Below, piece by piece: positions 32,159-41,782 of a stretch of DNA of 64,000 nucleotides. The DNA is from Myxococcota bacterium (GTDB lineage: Bacteria; Myxococcota_A; UBA9160; UBA4427): the NCBI GenBank assembly GCA_028823175.1, contig JAPKBZ010000017.1, forward strand, positions 1 through 64,000. Reading direction: 5' to 3'. Within the stretch, counting starts at the first letter, position 1. Each line of letters starts with the position of its first letter. A program made the position numbers and the translations under genes. Below the pieces are notes generated by a model. That model had not been told where the DNA came from, made no database searches, and saw nothing but the letters and a program-made list of their open reading frames with translations.

Positions 32159-33481
32159 CTACCTTTTGGCCTTCGCTGAGCGTGAGGCCCGGCGACGGGC
32201 CCACTCCACCGCGAGCGCCGTGGCCTCCTCCCGGTTCGCGATCGCGCCGTCCAGGTAGGCGGCCCGGATCCGCGCCAGGGCGCGGCCGACGGCTGGGCCC
32301 TCTAGGCCGAGTTCCACCAGGTCGTCTCCCGAGAGAGGAACTCGGCGCGCGCGATCTTCGGCGGCCCAGCGCACGATCCGGCGCCGCAGGAGCGGCTCCG
32401 ACGACGCGAAGAGGGCCACCAGGCTCTCCTCATGGATCCCGCCGAGAAGAGCATCCACTGCGCCGCGCCCGCGCGCCTTAGCCAGGCGCGCTTGTAAGCG
32501 TTGCCGCTCCGCTCCGAACCCCAGAATTCGCTCGGCGGTCTCACCCCGGATCGCAAAGCGCTGCACGACCCTTCGACGCAGGGCTGGACCCAGGGGCGCC
32601 AGCCAGAGAGAGACACCCGGCACCCAGGGCCGGAACCGATTCGATCGCCACTCGGGTTCGGCGATCAGCTTTCCCAGCCGCCGAACGGGAGTCGCCGCTT
32701 CCTTCGGCCACTCAAGCCCGGGCTCCAGCGCCGAAAGGACATGCCAATTGCCCAGCTGCCGAAGAGCCAGGCTCGGGTCAAGACCGAGCAAGGCGTCGCT
32801 GAAAACCTTCTCCAACTCGCGTCTCAGGCGCTCCCCGCTGACGGCTCCCATGGCCCCGTCACGCAGCGCATCCCGCATCGCCGAACGCGTTGACCGACCC
32901 AATTTCATCCCCAGGCGGGGAGCCAGTCGCGCGGCCCTGAGAATACGCGTGGGGTCTTCGTGAAAACTTCGCGGGTGAAGGATCCGAAGATGCCCAGCCT
33001 CCAAATCCGCTCGCCCCCCACACGGATCGGTAAGCTCCAACGGCGAAGCGCTCTCGGCGGGCTCGATCTCCAGAGCCAGGGCATTGATGCTGAAATCTCG
33101 TCGCATGAGATCCTCTTCGAGAGACCCGGGGCTCACTTCGGGAAGCGCCCCGGGCGCCGAGTAAACCTCCTTGCGAGCACCGGCCAGATCGAGCTCCAAT
33201 TCCCCCATCTCGATCCGCGCGGTGCCAAAGCGGCGGTACTCCACGACTCGAGCACTCGCCGGGGCCGCCTTCCGTGCCAGGTCGGCGATACCGATCCCCG
33301 GCACGATAAGCAAATCCACGTCCCGGATGGGACGATCCAGCAGGATATCCCGAACCGGTCCACCCACGAGATAAAGGGCCTTCCCCGACGCCCGCGCCTC
33401 GGCTCGAAGCCTCTCCACCAGGCCTAGGGAGGCCGGCGGCAAGGCCGATAGCACCGCCGCGAGGCCAACCCCTGAACTCAT
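32159..33481 (-). CDS. class II CCA tRNA nucleotidyltransferase / poly(A) polymerase family protein
   Basis: A 440-residue enzyme of the class II nucleotidyltransferase family. The head motif is GGPVRD (residues 40-45) and the metal-binding pair is DVD (54-56). RRDFSINALALEI follows, then the DPTRILRAAR neck. The C-terminal helical part holds an HD-less arm typical of CCA-adding or A-adding enzymes. It adds CCA or A to tRNA 3' ends or poly(A) to RNA; sequence alone does not decide. ATG 33481 overlaps the xerD stop (ATGA), making it the last gene of the mutS-amidase-glnD-xerD chain. Confidence 0.88.
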   Translation of the reverse strand: MSSGVGLAAVLSALPPASLGLVERLRAEARASGKALYLVGGPVRDILLDRPIRDVDLLIVPGIGIADLARKAAPASARVVEYRRFGTARIEMGELELDLAGARKEVYSAPGALPEVSPGSLEEDLMRRDFSINALALEIEPAESASPLELTDPCGGRADLEAGHLRILHPRSFHEDPTRILRAARLAPRLGMKLGRSTRSAMRDALRDGAMGAVSGERLRRELEKVFSDALLGLDPSLALRQLGNWHVLSALEPGLEWPKEAATPVRRLGKLIAEPEWRSNRFRPWVPGVSLWLAPLGPALRRRVVQRFAIRGETAERILGFGAERQRLQARLAKARGRGAVDALLGGIHEESLVALFASSEPLLRRRIVRWAAEDRARRVPLSGDDLVELGLEGPAVGRALARIRAAYLDGAIANREEATALAVEWARRRASRSAKAKR

Positions 33482-34431
33482 TTCCGCTTGCCCTTGCCGC
33501 GCGGGTGATGCGCTTCAACCGTCTCGCGCAACCGGCCGCGGCCCACGTGCGTGTAGACCTGAGTGGTCGAGAGATCGGAATGTCCCAACATCGCCTGGAT
33601 CGACCGCAGATCAGCCCCCCCTTCGAGGAGGTCTGTCGCGAAAGCATGCCGCAAGACGTGGGGGGAAACTCGGGCCTGCTCGATTCCCGCCTTGCGCGCC
33701 AACTTGCGCAGCAGGATAAAGAAATTTTGTCTCGTCATCGGTCCACCGCGACGGCTCAAAAAGATGGCCCTTTGGGATTCCGAATGTTTCCCCAAAAGAC
33801 CGGGCCGAGCCTTTGTCAAGTAATCATCCAGGCCCCTCAGCGCGGACTCACCCACCGGGACCAAGCGCTCCCGATTCCCCTTCCCCAGAACACGGAGCAG
33901 GCCACCTCGCGCGTCCAAGGCCGAGACCTCGAGGGACACCAACTCGCTGACACGCAACCCGCACCCGTAGAGCAATTCGATCATCGCGAAGTCCCGCAGA
34001 CCGAGGAGAGTGTCGGTATCTACCGCCCCTAGCAGAGCCTCGGTCTCGTCGGTCCGCAACACCCTTGGCAGCGCCTGAACCTGCCGTGGCCCAGCGACCC
34101 CTTCGAGGGGGTCCACCTCGAGCCAGCCCCGCCCCGCCGCAAAGGCGATCATGCGCCTAAGGGCCGAAAGAACCCGAGCTCGACTGCTCGCCGCGAGCCC
34201 GGCACCAGCGAGTTCGTCGACAAAGCCCAGCACACAGGCACGGTCCAGAACCCGGGTCCGGGTGATACCCTGCTCTTCCGCGTAACGCACGAATCGCAGT
34301 AGGTCACTCGCGTAGGCCTCTAGTGTATTCGAGGCCAGCCCCTGTTCGAGGCGCGCATAATTCAAATAACGGTCCCTGAGTCCATCCAGATCAAGGGGCT
34401 CTCCCCCCCAGGAAGCCGTTCCGGACTTCAC
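33478..34431 (-). CDS. xerD: site-specific tyrosine recombinase XerD
   Basis: A 317-residue tyrosine recombinase. The N-terminal SAM-like domain (about residues 14-105) has LRDRYLNYARLEQGLASNTL. The catalytic set is visible: Arg in GCGLRVSEL, His-xx-Arg in SPHVLRHAFAT, His in LGHSDLSTT and the nucleophile Tyr in TQVYTHV. XerD with XerC resolves chromosome dimers at dif. GTG 34431 overlaps the glnD stop as GTGA. A phage or integron integrase is less likely given length, the housekeeping operon and lack of att-like repeats. Confidence 0.93.
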   Translation of the reverse strand: MKSGTASWGGEPLDLDGLRDRYLNYARLEQGLASNTLEAYASDLLRFVRYAEEQGITRTRVLDRACVLGFVDELAGAGLAASSRARVLSALRRMIAFAAGRGWLEVDPLEGVAGPRQVQALPRVLRTDETEALLGAVDTDTLLGLRDFAMIELLYGCGLRVSELVSLEVSALDARGGLLRVLGKGNRERLVPVGESALRGLDDYLTKARPGLLGKHSESQRAIFLSRRGGPMTRQNFFILLRKLARKAGIEQARVSPHVLRHAFATDLLEGGADLRSIQAMLGHSDLSTTQVYTHVGRGRLRETVEAHHPRGKGKRK

Positions 34432-37238
34432 ACCCCACCCCTTCCTGGCTGATCCTCTGCGTCGTCGGAGCCTTCTCCCCGAGCCGCGGCCAACAGGCGC
34501 TCCCGGAGCACGACAAGCCCCTCCTCGTCACGAAATTTCCGTCCATTGGCTCCCTTGAGGTAGAAGCTGTCGGTCACCTGATCCTTGATGGTGGCTGCCT
34601 TCGAGATATAAATTTCCAATCCGAAATCGCCGAGACACCGAGTCACGTCGTAGAGCAGCCCAATTCGATCGTCGGCGATTACGTCCACGAGGGTGTAGAA
34701 CTCGCTCTCTTCATTCGAGACGATAACTCTCGGCGACTTCCGGGCCGGCGGGCGTGTAAAACCAACCGGGCGACGGCTGGCCCGAACGATGTTTTCGACA
34801 GAGACCTCGCCCGTGAGCACACCAATCAGGCTCTGCTCGAAATCTCTCCAAGCCATCTCGCGTTCCCCAGGGCCGCCCGCCGGTGAACCCAGCCTGTAGA
34901 CCTCCAAGGCCAGGCCCGTTCGCGTGGTATACACATTCGACCCCAGGATATTCAAGCCGTGGGCTGAAAGCGTTCCCGCTACGTCCGCGTAGAGGCCGTG
35001 GGCATCGGCCGTGCACAGGATGAACTCGGTAAAACCACCGCGCATCTCGCGGAAAGCCGTCGTAGGAACCCGATCTTCGGCGTGGCGGAGCACGACCTTC
35101 GCATGGCGTGCGATCTGCTTCGGGGTGTGTCCGATAAAATATCGCCGAGGGAGCTCATCGAAGAAAGCGTCGATATACGACTGTTCCACCCCCTGCGCCT
35201 TCAATACCTCGCTCGCGCCATCCCGGCGCACCTCGACCCTTGCTTCGATCAACTCCATGGCCTTGTCGGGGTTATCGGCCCCGGTCTCGATCATTTCCGC
35301 CGCACGCTCGAAGAGTTCCCGAAGTAATTGCCCCTTCCAATCCGTCCATGCATCGCGAGACGAAGCCCTGATATCCGCGAAGGTCGCCAGGTAGAGGTTT
35401 CTGAGGTTCACACGATCACCGCAGAGTTGGGCCAGTTCAAGAATCAGACGCGAGTCCGAGAGATCCCGGCTCTGGGCCAGATGAGACATGAGGAGGTGGT
35501 GTTCGACAACAAAGAGCACCCTCTGGCTACGCTCTTCGGTAAGGCCAAGACGAGCCAGGGTCCTCACCGCCCGGACCGCTCCCTTCCGAGAATGGTGCCC
35601 ACCAAAGCCCTTTCCGATATCGTGAAGAAGACACCCCAGATAGAGCGCAGGTCGATCATCAACCTCCTGCATCAACTCAGTGAGTTCAGGCATGGTCCTG
35701 GCGTGCTTGCCGCGCCAGAGCCGGCGAAGCTCCTCCACGAGGAAGATCGAGTGCACGTCGACGGTGTACGTGTGATAGATGACATGTTGCCAACGACAAA
35801 CGATATGCGACCACTCGGGAATAAACGCCTCAAGGAGGCCCACATCGTTCATCATCATCAGGCTGCGCATGACCCGCTTTCGCGCGTTGAGAATACGCAT
35901 AAAACAGGCCGAGAAAGCCGGATCTCCCCGACGCTCATCATTCAAAATTTCGAGGTTCTCGCGGATCAAGCGCTGGGCCATGCGTGAGAGCGCAACATCA
36001 TGATTCTGAGCCACTTCAAAGGCCATCAGAATCCGAATGGGTCGCTCCCTGATATGCGAGGAGTGGGGGATCTCGAGGTGTTGATTGGCTAGGCGGAACC
36101 CCTCCTCGACCTCGACACGCTCTGACAAATTCCCACTCGAGCCCGCCTCTCTCGCCGCACACTGGGCAATCACCAACTCCGAATGCGCCTTGATGACCCG
36201 AGCGTGGAGATAGTAATCCCGCATAAAACGCTCGACCGGGAGGTCGGGGTTGTCTGGCCGAAACCGTAATTCCGCCAGAGTGCCCTCCTCTTCCTCGAGT
36301 CCTTCCCTGTTTTCGGGATATCCATCCATGTGCCCATAGCCAATCGCCTCGGCGACCTGCTCCTGCACTTCGAAGCTCATCTGATCGTTCGCGCGACCGG
36401 CCATCTGATGAAGCTCGTTCCGAACCCGCCAGACAAAATCGAGAGCTTCCCTAAATTCGAGCATCTCGGACTCGGTCAGCAATCCGAAATGGAGAAAATC
36501 GTCAAGATTACGCAGGGAAGGCTGCGCTCCCCGGGCGACCCAATAGGCCGCATGGTAGTCGCGTAGCGCCCCGGCCCCCTCTTTCACATTCGGCTGAAGA
36601 AGAAAGAGCGACTCACCGTAGTCCTGATGCCTCTTCTCGAGGAGTTCAACCTGCTCGCCGATGAACACCCCCACGTCCTGCAGCAATTCCCTGCGGATCG
36701 TATCCGCGAAATCTTGAAAGAACTCACCATCGCCACAAAGAAAACGGGCAGTGAGGACCGTGGTCCGCACGGTCACGTCCTCCCTCCCCATCGCGAGGGT
36801 GTCCTCGATGGTGCGGGTTGCACAACCCACGGTCAGCCCGGCATCCCATAACCAATACTGGAGCCGCTCGGCGATCGTGGTGACGTAGTCGCTCAATTTA
36901 CTTCGGTAGAGAATCAGGAGATCTACGTCCGAATGAATCGACATCTCCCGTCGGGCGAACCCGCCGACCGCCACTACGCAGAGATCCGACTCGAGTTGCC
37001 CACCATCACCGACGATGACTTCCTCCGCCAACGCAAAGAGCCTTCGGACCAACCGATCGGTTAAGTCCGAGTTCGCCTCGTTAACCAATCGGCCCGATTT
37101 CGAGAGACGATGCTCTTCAGCGAGGTAGGCTCGGCACTCTTCGAGGTAGGCGCGCACGGCGGCAGGAACCGCGCGGTCGAGGGGAAGTTCAGATTTCTTC
37201 AGCTCATCCAGCCGGAAACCGAGGGCGGGCGCGGACAT
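34428..37238 (-). CDS. glnD: bifunctional [protein-PII] uridylyltransferase/uridylyl-removing enzyme GlnD
   Basis: A 936-residue nitrogen sensor. The nucleotidyltransferase motif GGFARREMSIHSDVDLL lies at residues 92-108, the HD-domain motif LGCLLHDIGKGFGGHHS in the middle, and two ACT domains at the C-terminus (FTEFILCTADAHGLYADVAG and FYTLVDVIADDRIGLLYDVT). It uridylylates PII at low glutamine and removes UMP at high glutamine. Its start ATG overlaps the amidase stop by one base, and its stop overlaps xerD. No glnB or glnA is in the window. Confidence 0.96.
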   Translation of the reverse strand: MSAPALGFRLDELKKSELPLDRAVPAAVRAYLEECRAYLAEEHRLSKSGRLVNEANSDLTDRLVRRLFALAEEVIVGDGGQLESDLCVVAVGGFARREMSIHSDVDLLILYRSKLSDYVTTIAERLQYWLWDAGLTVGCATRTIEDTLAMGREDVTVRTTVLTARFLCGDGEFFQDFADTIRRELLQDVGVFIGEQVELLEKRHQDYGESLFLLQPNVKEGAGALRDYHAAYWVARGAQPSLRNLDDFLHFGLLTESEMLEFREALDFVWRVRNELHQMAGRANDQMSFEVQEQVAEAIGYGHMDGYPENREGLEEEEGTLAELRFRPDNPDLPVERFMRDYYLHARVIKAHSELVIAQCAAREAGSSGNLSERVEVEEGFRLANQHLEIPHSSHIRERPIRILMAFEVAQNHDVALSRMAQRLIRENLEILNDERRGDPAFSACFMRILNARKRVMRSLMMMNDVGLLEAFIPEWSHIVCRWQHVIYHTYTVDVHSIFLVEELRRLWRGKHARTMPELTELMQEVDDRPALYLGCLLHDIGKGFGGHHSRKGAVRAVRTLARLGLTEERSQRVLFVVEHHLLMSHLAQSRDLSDSRLILELAQLCGDRVNLRNLYLATFADIRASSRDAWTDWKGQLLRELFERAAEMIETGADNPDKAMELIEARVEVRRDGASEVLKAQGVEQSYIDAFFDELPRRYFIGHTPKQIARHAKVVLRHAEDRVPTTAFREMRGGFTEFILCTADAHGLYADVAGTLSAHGLNILGSNVYTTRTGLALEVYRLGSPAGGPGEREMAWRDFEQSLIGVLTGEVSVENIVRASRRPVGFTRPPARKSPRVIVSNEESEFYTLVDVIADDRIGLLYDVTRCLGDFGLEIYISKAATIKDQVTDSFYLKGANGRKFRDEEGLVVLRERLLAAARGEGSDDAEDQPGRGGV

Positions 37239-38485
37239 TAGGAATCATTCTCCATACCGGGGACGGCACCCGACTTTGCCTGCTGGCGATTGCCGTTGCG
37301 GTAGTGGCCGAGTCCGGCGGCGATTTGGGCTGCCACGACCTCCAAATAGTTATCGCTGCTCAGCAATTGTGCGTCTTTGGGATTAGTCAAAAACCCGGTC
37401 TCAACGAGAATCGCGGGCATACTCGACATGAAGAGCACATAGAAAGGCCCCTTCTTCACCCCGAGGTCGGACACGCCCCCGTAGGTCTGGGCCAGGCCGC
37501 GGGTCAAGTCCCGGTGGACGTAACGGGCAAGAGATTCCGAGTAGCGCGAAGCCTCCGATACCCGGAGGCGGGCCAGCGTTTCTTGGAGCGCATCCACTTC
37601 TCCCGGCTCAACCCCGTTCTCCCTGGCTGCCACCTCGAGATTGTGGCGCTCATGCTCCTCGTCGAGGTAATAGACCTCGATTCCCCGCAGGTCCCGATTT
37701 TCGGAAGCGTTCACATGGATAGACACGAAAATGTCACCCCCGGATGACTCGGCGATCGCCGTTCGCTCCTCGAGATTAAGAAAACGGTCATCGTCCCGGG
37801 TCAAGACGACCTTGAAGGACCGTGCCCGCAGCCGCTGGGCGAGTTTTCGGGCCAGCTTGAGATTGATGTCCTTCTCGTGGACGCCGCGAATTCCAATCGC
37901 GCCGGGATCCTTGCCACCGTGGCCCGGGTCGATCACAACGGTATGCAGCCTTCGTATCTCCATGGACAAACGCGAGTTGCTGCCCTTGCCGGGATCCTCT
38001 CTCCGAGCCTCCGCCGTCGAGTGGATGGGCCTTGGCTCGCCGTATACATCGATGACCACCCGATCGGGCGATCGAAGAGTAAACATCCGGTGATGCTCGT
38101 AGCGTTCAAGATCCACCACTAGGCGACTTGTTGTCCGGGTATTCTGCCCCAGGCGAACTCCCTGCAGCAGCCCATCCCCCACCGACAGCCCCTCGTTATA
38201 ACGCCGACCGACCCAGATTCCCGGCAAGTCCAAATAAAGCCGCTCGGGTCGCTCAGCCCGGGCGTTCGCCGGCAGGCGCACGGTGGGGTCCGATTCCAGT
38301 TCGATTGGTCGGCTCAATTCGACCACCACCCGGGTGTAATCCGGATAGGACCAAGTCCGAACGTCCCGCACATCCCCCAACCCGGGCGGCCTCTCAGCGG
38401 CCACGAGCATCAGTGCCAGGCCGGCGAGCAGGAGATAGCCCGCCCTCCCCTTCCTGCCCTGTCTCCTCTGGCCTCGGCCCGTCAT
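37238..38485 (-). CDS. N-acetylmuramoyl-L-alanine amidase with AMIN domain (AmiC type)
   Basis: A 415-residue exported amidase. A signal/anchor helix (about residues 15-32, AGYLLLAGLALMLVAAE) is followed by an AMIN domain (about 40-145, DVRTWSYPDYTRVVVELS) that directs it to the septum. The Amidase_3 catalytic domain starts at VVIDPGHGGKDPGAIG (zinc His) and continues with Glu in YNxE-like sites, FVSIHVNASEN (second His) and ILVETGFLTN (catalytic Glu). It splits daughter-cell peptidoglycan. ATG 38485 was chosen because it overlaps the mutS stop (ATGA); the frame is open to 38512. It ends on the first base of glnD. Confidence 0.94.
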   Translation of the reverse strand: MTGRGQRRQGRKGRAGYLLLAGLALMLVAAERPPGLGDVRDVRTWSYPDYTRVVVELSRPIELESDPTVRLPANARAERPERLYLDLPGIWVGRRYNEGLSVGDGLLQGVRLGQNTRTTSRLVVDLERYEHHRMFTLRSPDRVVIDVYGEPRPIHSTAEARREDPGKGSNSRLSMEIRRLHTVVIDPGHGGKDPGAIGIRGVHEKDINLKLARKLAQRLRARSFKVVLTRDDDRFLNLEERTAIAESSGGDIFVSIHVNASENRDLRGIEVYYLDEEHERHNLEVAARENGVEPGEVDALQETLARLRVSEASRYSESLARYVHRDLTRGLAQTYGGVSDLGVKKGPFYVLFMSSMPAILVETGFLTNPKDAQLLSSDNYLEVVAAQIAAGLGHYRNGNRQQAKSGAVPGMENDS

Positions 38486-41172
38486 TCCTCGTCCCTCAAG
38501 ACAGTTCTCCATCGCTCCAGGGCCGACAGGGCCTCGAGAGGAGTGGTTGAATCGGGATCGATCTCCCGAATTTCTTCCAGGATTCGCTGCTTCTGCAGTT
38601 GGGCTTTGGCCTGGGGAATCTCCAGCCCCAGGACGAGTTGCCCGTTCCCCGTCCCCACCTCTTCTCCCGCACGCAGATGTGGGTCCTGGGTCGCCTCTAG
38701 ATCGCGCAGAACCTCGTGGGCGCGCTCGATCACGTCCCCGGGCAGCCCCGCCAGTCGGGCAACCTGTATCCCGTAGGATCGGCTGGCTCCTCCCGCGACC
38801 AAGCGGCGGAGAAAAATCACCTCATCCTTCCATTCGCGCACCTCGAAGTGCGCGTTCGCAATCTGCGCATGGGTCGTCGCGAGTTCGATCAGCTCGTGGT
38901 AATGAGTGGCAAAGAGTGTCCTGGCCTCGAGCCCAGGCGTGTCGTGCAGGTACTCGGCGACTGCCCACGCAATAGACAATCCATCAAAGGTGCTCGTCCC
39001 ACGGCCGATCTCATCGAGAATGATCAGGCTGCGACGGGAGGCCAGCCGGAGAATTTCTGCCGTCTCCCGCATTTCTACCATGAAGGTCGACTCGCCCCGG
39101 GAGAGACGGTCCGAGGCCCCCACGCGAGTAAAGACCCGGTCTACAACGCCGATCTGGGCGGCTTCCGCGGGCACAAAACTGCCGACCTGGGCCAACAGCA
39201 CGATCAGCGCCACCTGTCTGAGATAGGTGCTCTTGCCCGACATATTGGGCCCAGTCAGCAGTAGAATGCGAGTCGCATCGCAAGCAAGGCTCGTATCGTT
39301 GGGCACGAAGCCGTCCGCATTGCCTCGACGCAGCATCGCCTCGACGACAGGATGCCGGCCCGCCGTGATGCTGAGTATTTCCCCATCATCGACCTCGGGG
39401 CGAACCCAGCCTTCACGCCGCGCGACTTCGGCCAGACTCGTCAATGCATCGAGGTCCGCAACAGCCTCGGCTGCCGCCCGAATTTCGTGCGCTGAGGCCA
39501 CCACGGCCTTACGCAGGGAATCGAAGATCTCCCGCTCCAGGGAGGCCGCTCGCTCGTTCGCCCCCATGACCGTTGCTTCGACCTCGCGCAAGCCCTCGAT
39601 GGTAAAGCGCTCCACGCTGGCAAGCGTCTGCTTGCGCACGTAGTCGGTGGGGACCTTAGCCAGTTGAGTTTTGGAAACTTCGAGCGAGTATCCGTGCACC
39701 GGGTGATAGCGGACCTTCAGTGTCGCGATCCCCGTTCGCTCTCGTTCGCTGGCCTCGAGCCCCGCGATCCAATCTCGCCCCTTGCTTGCCCCCTCGTGGA
39801 TGGCATCCAGATCGCTGCGATACCCCAGCCGGATATAGCCCGTTTCGTTGGCCCCCCGAGACCCCCGAGCAATCACGGGTGGATCATCGACCAGCGACTT
39901 CTCCAGGAGCTGGCAGAGCTCCGGGATCGGCCTGGGCGCCACCACTCCGACGGGACAGCGACTCGGCGTCTCTCCCGCCCGTCCAAAGAGAACCGAATCG
40001 TCGCCGCAGACCGCCTGCTCCACAACGGGCAAGGCCTGGAGAGAGAGCCTCAGGGCACCGAGATCTCGGGGTACCGAGGTCGGACGGGCGGCCTTGGCGA
40101 GAATCCGTTCGAGATCCCTGACCGCCGCCAGGGCGTCTCCGAGACGCTGGCGTTGGAGATCGCTGGAAGCCAACCAGGCCACCCCATCCTGGCGCTCCCA
40201 GATGAGTTCGGGGCTCTTCAGGGGATACCCCACCCAACGCGCCAGTCGCCGCGCGCCCAGGGGCGTCCGGGTCCGATCCAGCGTCGCTACCAGGCTCCCC
40301 CGGCGACCGCCGTCTTCGCTGTTCTTGAAGAGCTCGAGATGCTCACGCGTCGAGGCATCCAGGGTCACCGTGTCCCCGAGCTCGTATTCCCTCAGCCTCG
40401 GCGCATGCCCGAGGGCGAAAGGCTGATTCTCACCGAGATAGGTGAGGAGGGCCGCAGCAGCGCGCTTCACCCCGGTATTCGAGGATTCCTCGAAACCCTC
40501 CGGGGTCACGGGCACCGTCTCGGGCGTAAAGAACTTTTCGGGGATGGCCGTGACGACGCAGCCCGGCACCTCTTTTTCGAATCGCGCGCCCCACTCGTCG
40601 CGGTCTCCCTCGGTCACCAACAATTCCCGCGGCCCCACCCGCTGCAATTCCTCGAGAAGCAGGTGCGGCAGCGGCTCGGGCCCCTCACGGACCGAAGTGG
40701 CGCGAAAATCTCCCGTCGAAGCATCCAACGCCGCCAACGCGGCAGAACGCCCTTCGGAGCCGAAGGACAGAGCGACCAAGGAGACCTCCTCGCTCCCCTC
40801 GATTCCAGCCGGGTCACCCACCAGCCCAGGCGTCACGACTTCAACTACTGCCCGCTTGACCAAGCGTTTCCCGCTGAGCTGCTTGGGATCCTCGACCTGC
40901 TCGCAGATCGCCACCCGGTGTCCCAACTCGGCCAACTGCTTGATATATTGCTCGGCGCTATGCACCGGGATCCCGCACATGGGGACGGCATCATCCTTCC
41001 CCTTATCGCGGGTGGTCAACGCAATGTCCAAGAGGGGAGCGGCGAGTTCAGCGTCCTCGAGGAACATCTCGTAGAAGTCACCCATGCGATAGAACACGAT
41101 CGCATCGGGATGACCGGCTTTGATTCCGAGGAATTGCCGCATCATCGGCGTATCGAGAGCCGACCCCTTCAT
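38482..41172 (-). CDS. mutS: DNA mismatch repair protein MutS
   Basis: An 896-residue MutS. The mismatch-reading motif Phe-x-Glu is in RMGDFYEMFLEDAEL near the N-terminus (about residue 36-38). The Walker A is TGPNMSGKSTYLRQ near residue 640 and Walker B is IILDEIGRGTSTFDG near residue 720, followed by FATHYHEL. It binds mispairs and recruits MutL; no mutL is present here. The frame extends to 41382, but that part is a tandem-repeat-derived Arg/Gly-rich tract, so ATG 41172 (MKGSALDTPMMRQFL) is the proper start. It is the first gene of a five-gene chain with 1-4 base overlaps. Confidence 0.97.
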   Translation of the reverse strand: MKGSALDTPMMRQFLGIKAGHPDAIVFYRMGDFYEMFLEDAELAAPLLDIALTTRDKGKDDAVPMCGIPVHSAEQYIKQLAELGHRVAICEQVEDPKQLSGKRLVKRAVVEVVTPGLVGDPAGIEGSEEVSLVALSFGSEGRSAALAALDASTGDFRATSVREGPEPLPHLLLEELQRVGPRELLVTEGDRDEWGARFEKEVPGCVVTAIPEKFFTPETVPVTPEGFEESSNTGVKRAAAALLTYLGENQPFALGHAPRLREYELGDTVTLDASTREHLELFKNSEDGGRRGSLVATLDRTRTPLGARRLARWVGYPLKSPELIWERQDGVAWLASSDLQRQRLGDALAAVRDLERILAKAARPTSVPRDLGALRLSLQALPVVEQAVCGDDSVLFGRAGETPSRCPVGVVAPRPIPELCQLLEKSLVDDPPVIARGSRGANETGYIRLGYRSDLDAIHEGASKGRDWIAGLEASERERTGIATLKVRYHPVHGYSLEVSKTQLAKVPTDYVRKQTLASVERFTIEGLREVEATVMGANERAASLEREIFDSLRKAVVASAHEIRAAAEAVADLDALTSLAEVARREGWVRPEVDDGEILSITAGRHPVVEAMLRRGNADGFVPNDTSLACDATRILLLTGPNMSGKSTYLRQVALIVLLAQVGSFVPAEAAQIGVVDRVFTRVGASDRLSRGESTFMVEMRETAEILRLASRRSLIILDEIGRGTSTFDGLSIAWAVAEYLHDTPGLEARTLFATHYHELIELATTHAQIANAHFEVREWKDEVIFLRRLVAGGASRSYGIQVARLAGLPGDVIERAHEVLRDLEATQDPHLRAGEEVGTGNGQLVLGLEIPQAKAQLQKQRILEEIREIDPDSTTPLEALSALERWRTVLRDEE

Positions 41173-41191
41173 CCGGCGAGCCCTCCCAACC

Positions 41192-41255
41192 CTCGGGGCT
41201 CTACCGCCGGCCCGGAGGCGAATACTCGGGGCTCTACCGCCGGCCCGGAGGCGAA
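41192..41255. repeat. tandem 33-bp repeat upstream of mutS
   Basis: A 31-base GC-rich unit occurs at 41192-41222 and again, identically, at 41225-41255, two bases apart. It lies 20 bases upstream of the mutS start in the 228-base gap after lapA. Its minus-strand reading keeps the mutS frame open and creates a false N-terminal extension. Confidence 0.85.
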
Positions 41256-41400
41256 GAATAGACGCGCCTCCCATCTCCCCATTCCAGGAGAGTGGCCAAG
41301 CCCTGCCTGCCCATCTTTCTGATTGCACCCGCGCACTACTACTCCCAGCTCGAACGCTCTTCCCAAAGCGCCCAGCTCCCAAGACCCCGCTGCCCCCGGG

Positions 41401-41721
41401 TCAACTCTCCTCGGTCTCCTCGGCGTCATCCCCTTCCTCGGGACGAAGCCCGGCCAGTTCCTTCTCCAGCAGGCGGATCGCCTTCCTATAGCGACGCCCC
41501 TCCAGCCGGGAACGCATCAGGGAAAGAGTCATCGGAAAGAAAACGACAACGACCCCCAACACGCCAGCGATCAGCGGGACCTTCCAGAGTGGCACCCCCG
41601 GCAGCGTCCCCGCCAGGTAGTCGATCTCCACGGCCTGCTGATTCTGGCCGGCAAACTGCCAACCACCGACCAAGAGCCCTACGAAGAGCCCAACCACAAA
41701 GAAACGGCGAAGCCACCTCAC
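41401..41721 (-). CDS. lapA: LapA/DUF1049-domain small membrane protein
   Basis: A 106-residue protein with two membrane helices (about residues 8-27, FVVGLFVGLLVGGWQFAGQ, and about 46-68, WKVPLIAGVLGVVVVFFPM) and a charged cytoplasmic coiled tail (70-106) rich in Arg then Glu. This is the LapA domain layout. In enterobacteria LapA with LapB helps tune lipopolysaccharide synthesis through FtsH and LpxC. Placement right after ihfB (rpsA-ihfB-lapA) is the classic proteobacterial order and supports the name. No lapB is next to it. Confidence 0.82.
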   Translation of the reverse strand: MRWLRRFFVVGLFVGLLVGGWQFAGQNQQAVEIDYLAGTLPGVPLWKVPLIAGVLGVVVVFFPMTLSLMRSRLEGRRYRKAIRLLEKELAGLRPEEGDDAEETEES

Positions 41722-41782
41722 CTAGTATCCCCCGCTCGCCCATAGGGCTCCGAATGCCGTCCATCCTCAGAGCGATAGCCGA

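Noticed and set aside
33478-34431. Phage integrase or integron integrase
   Set aside because: Length, motifs and overlap with glnD and the CCA/PAP gene fit chromosomal XerD; no att-like repeats or cassette sites nearby.
39664-41322. Plus-strand frame of 552 codons opposite mutS
   Set aside because: Shadow of mutS: composition is Arg/Pro/Gly rich and repeats at its end come from the tandem repeat upstream of mutS.
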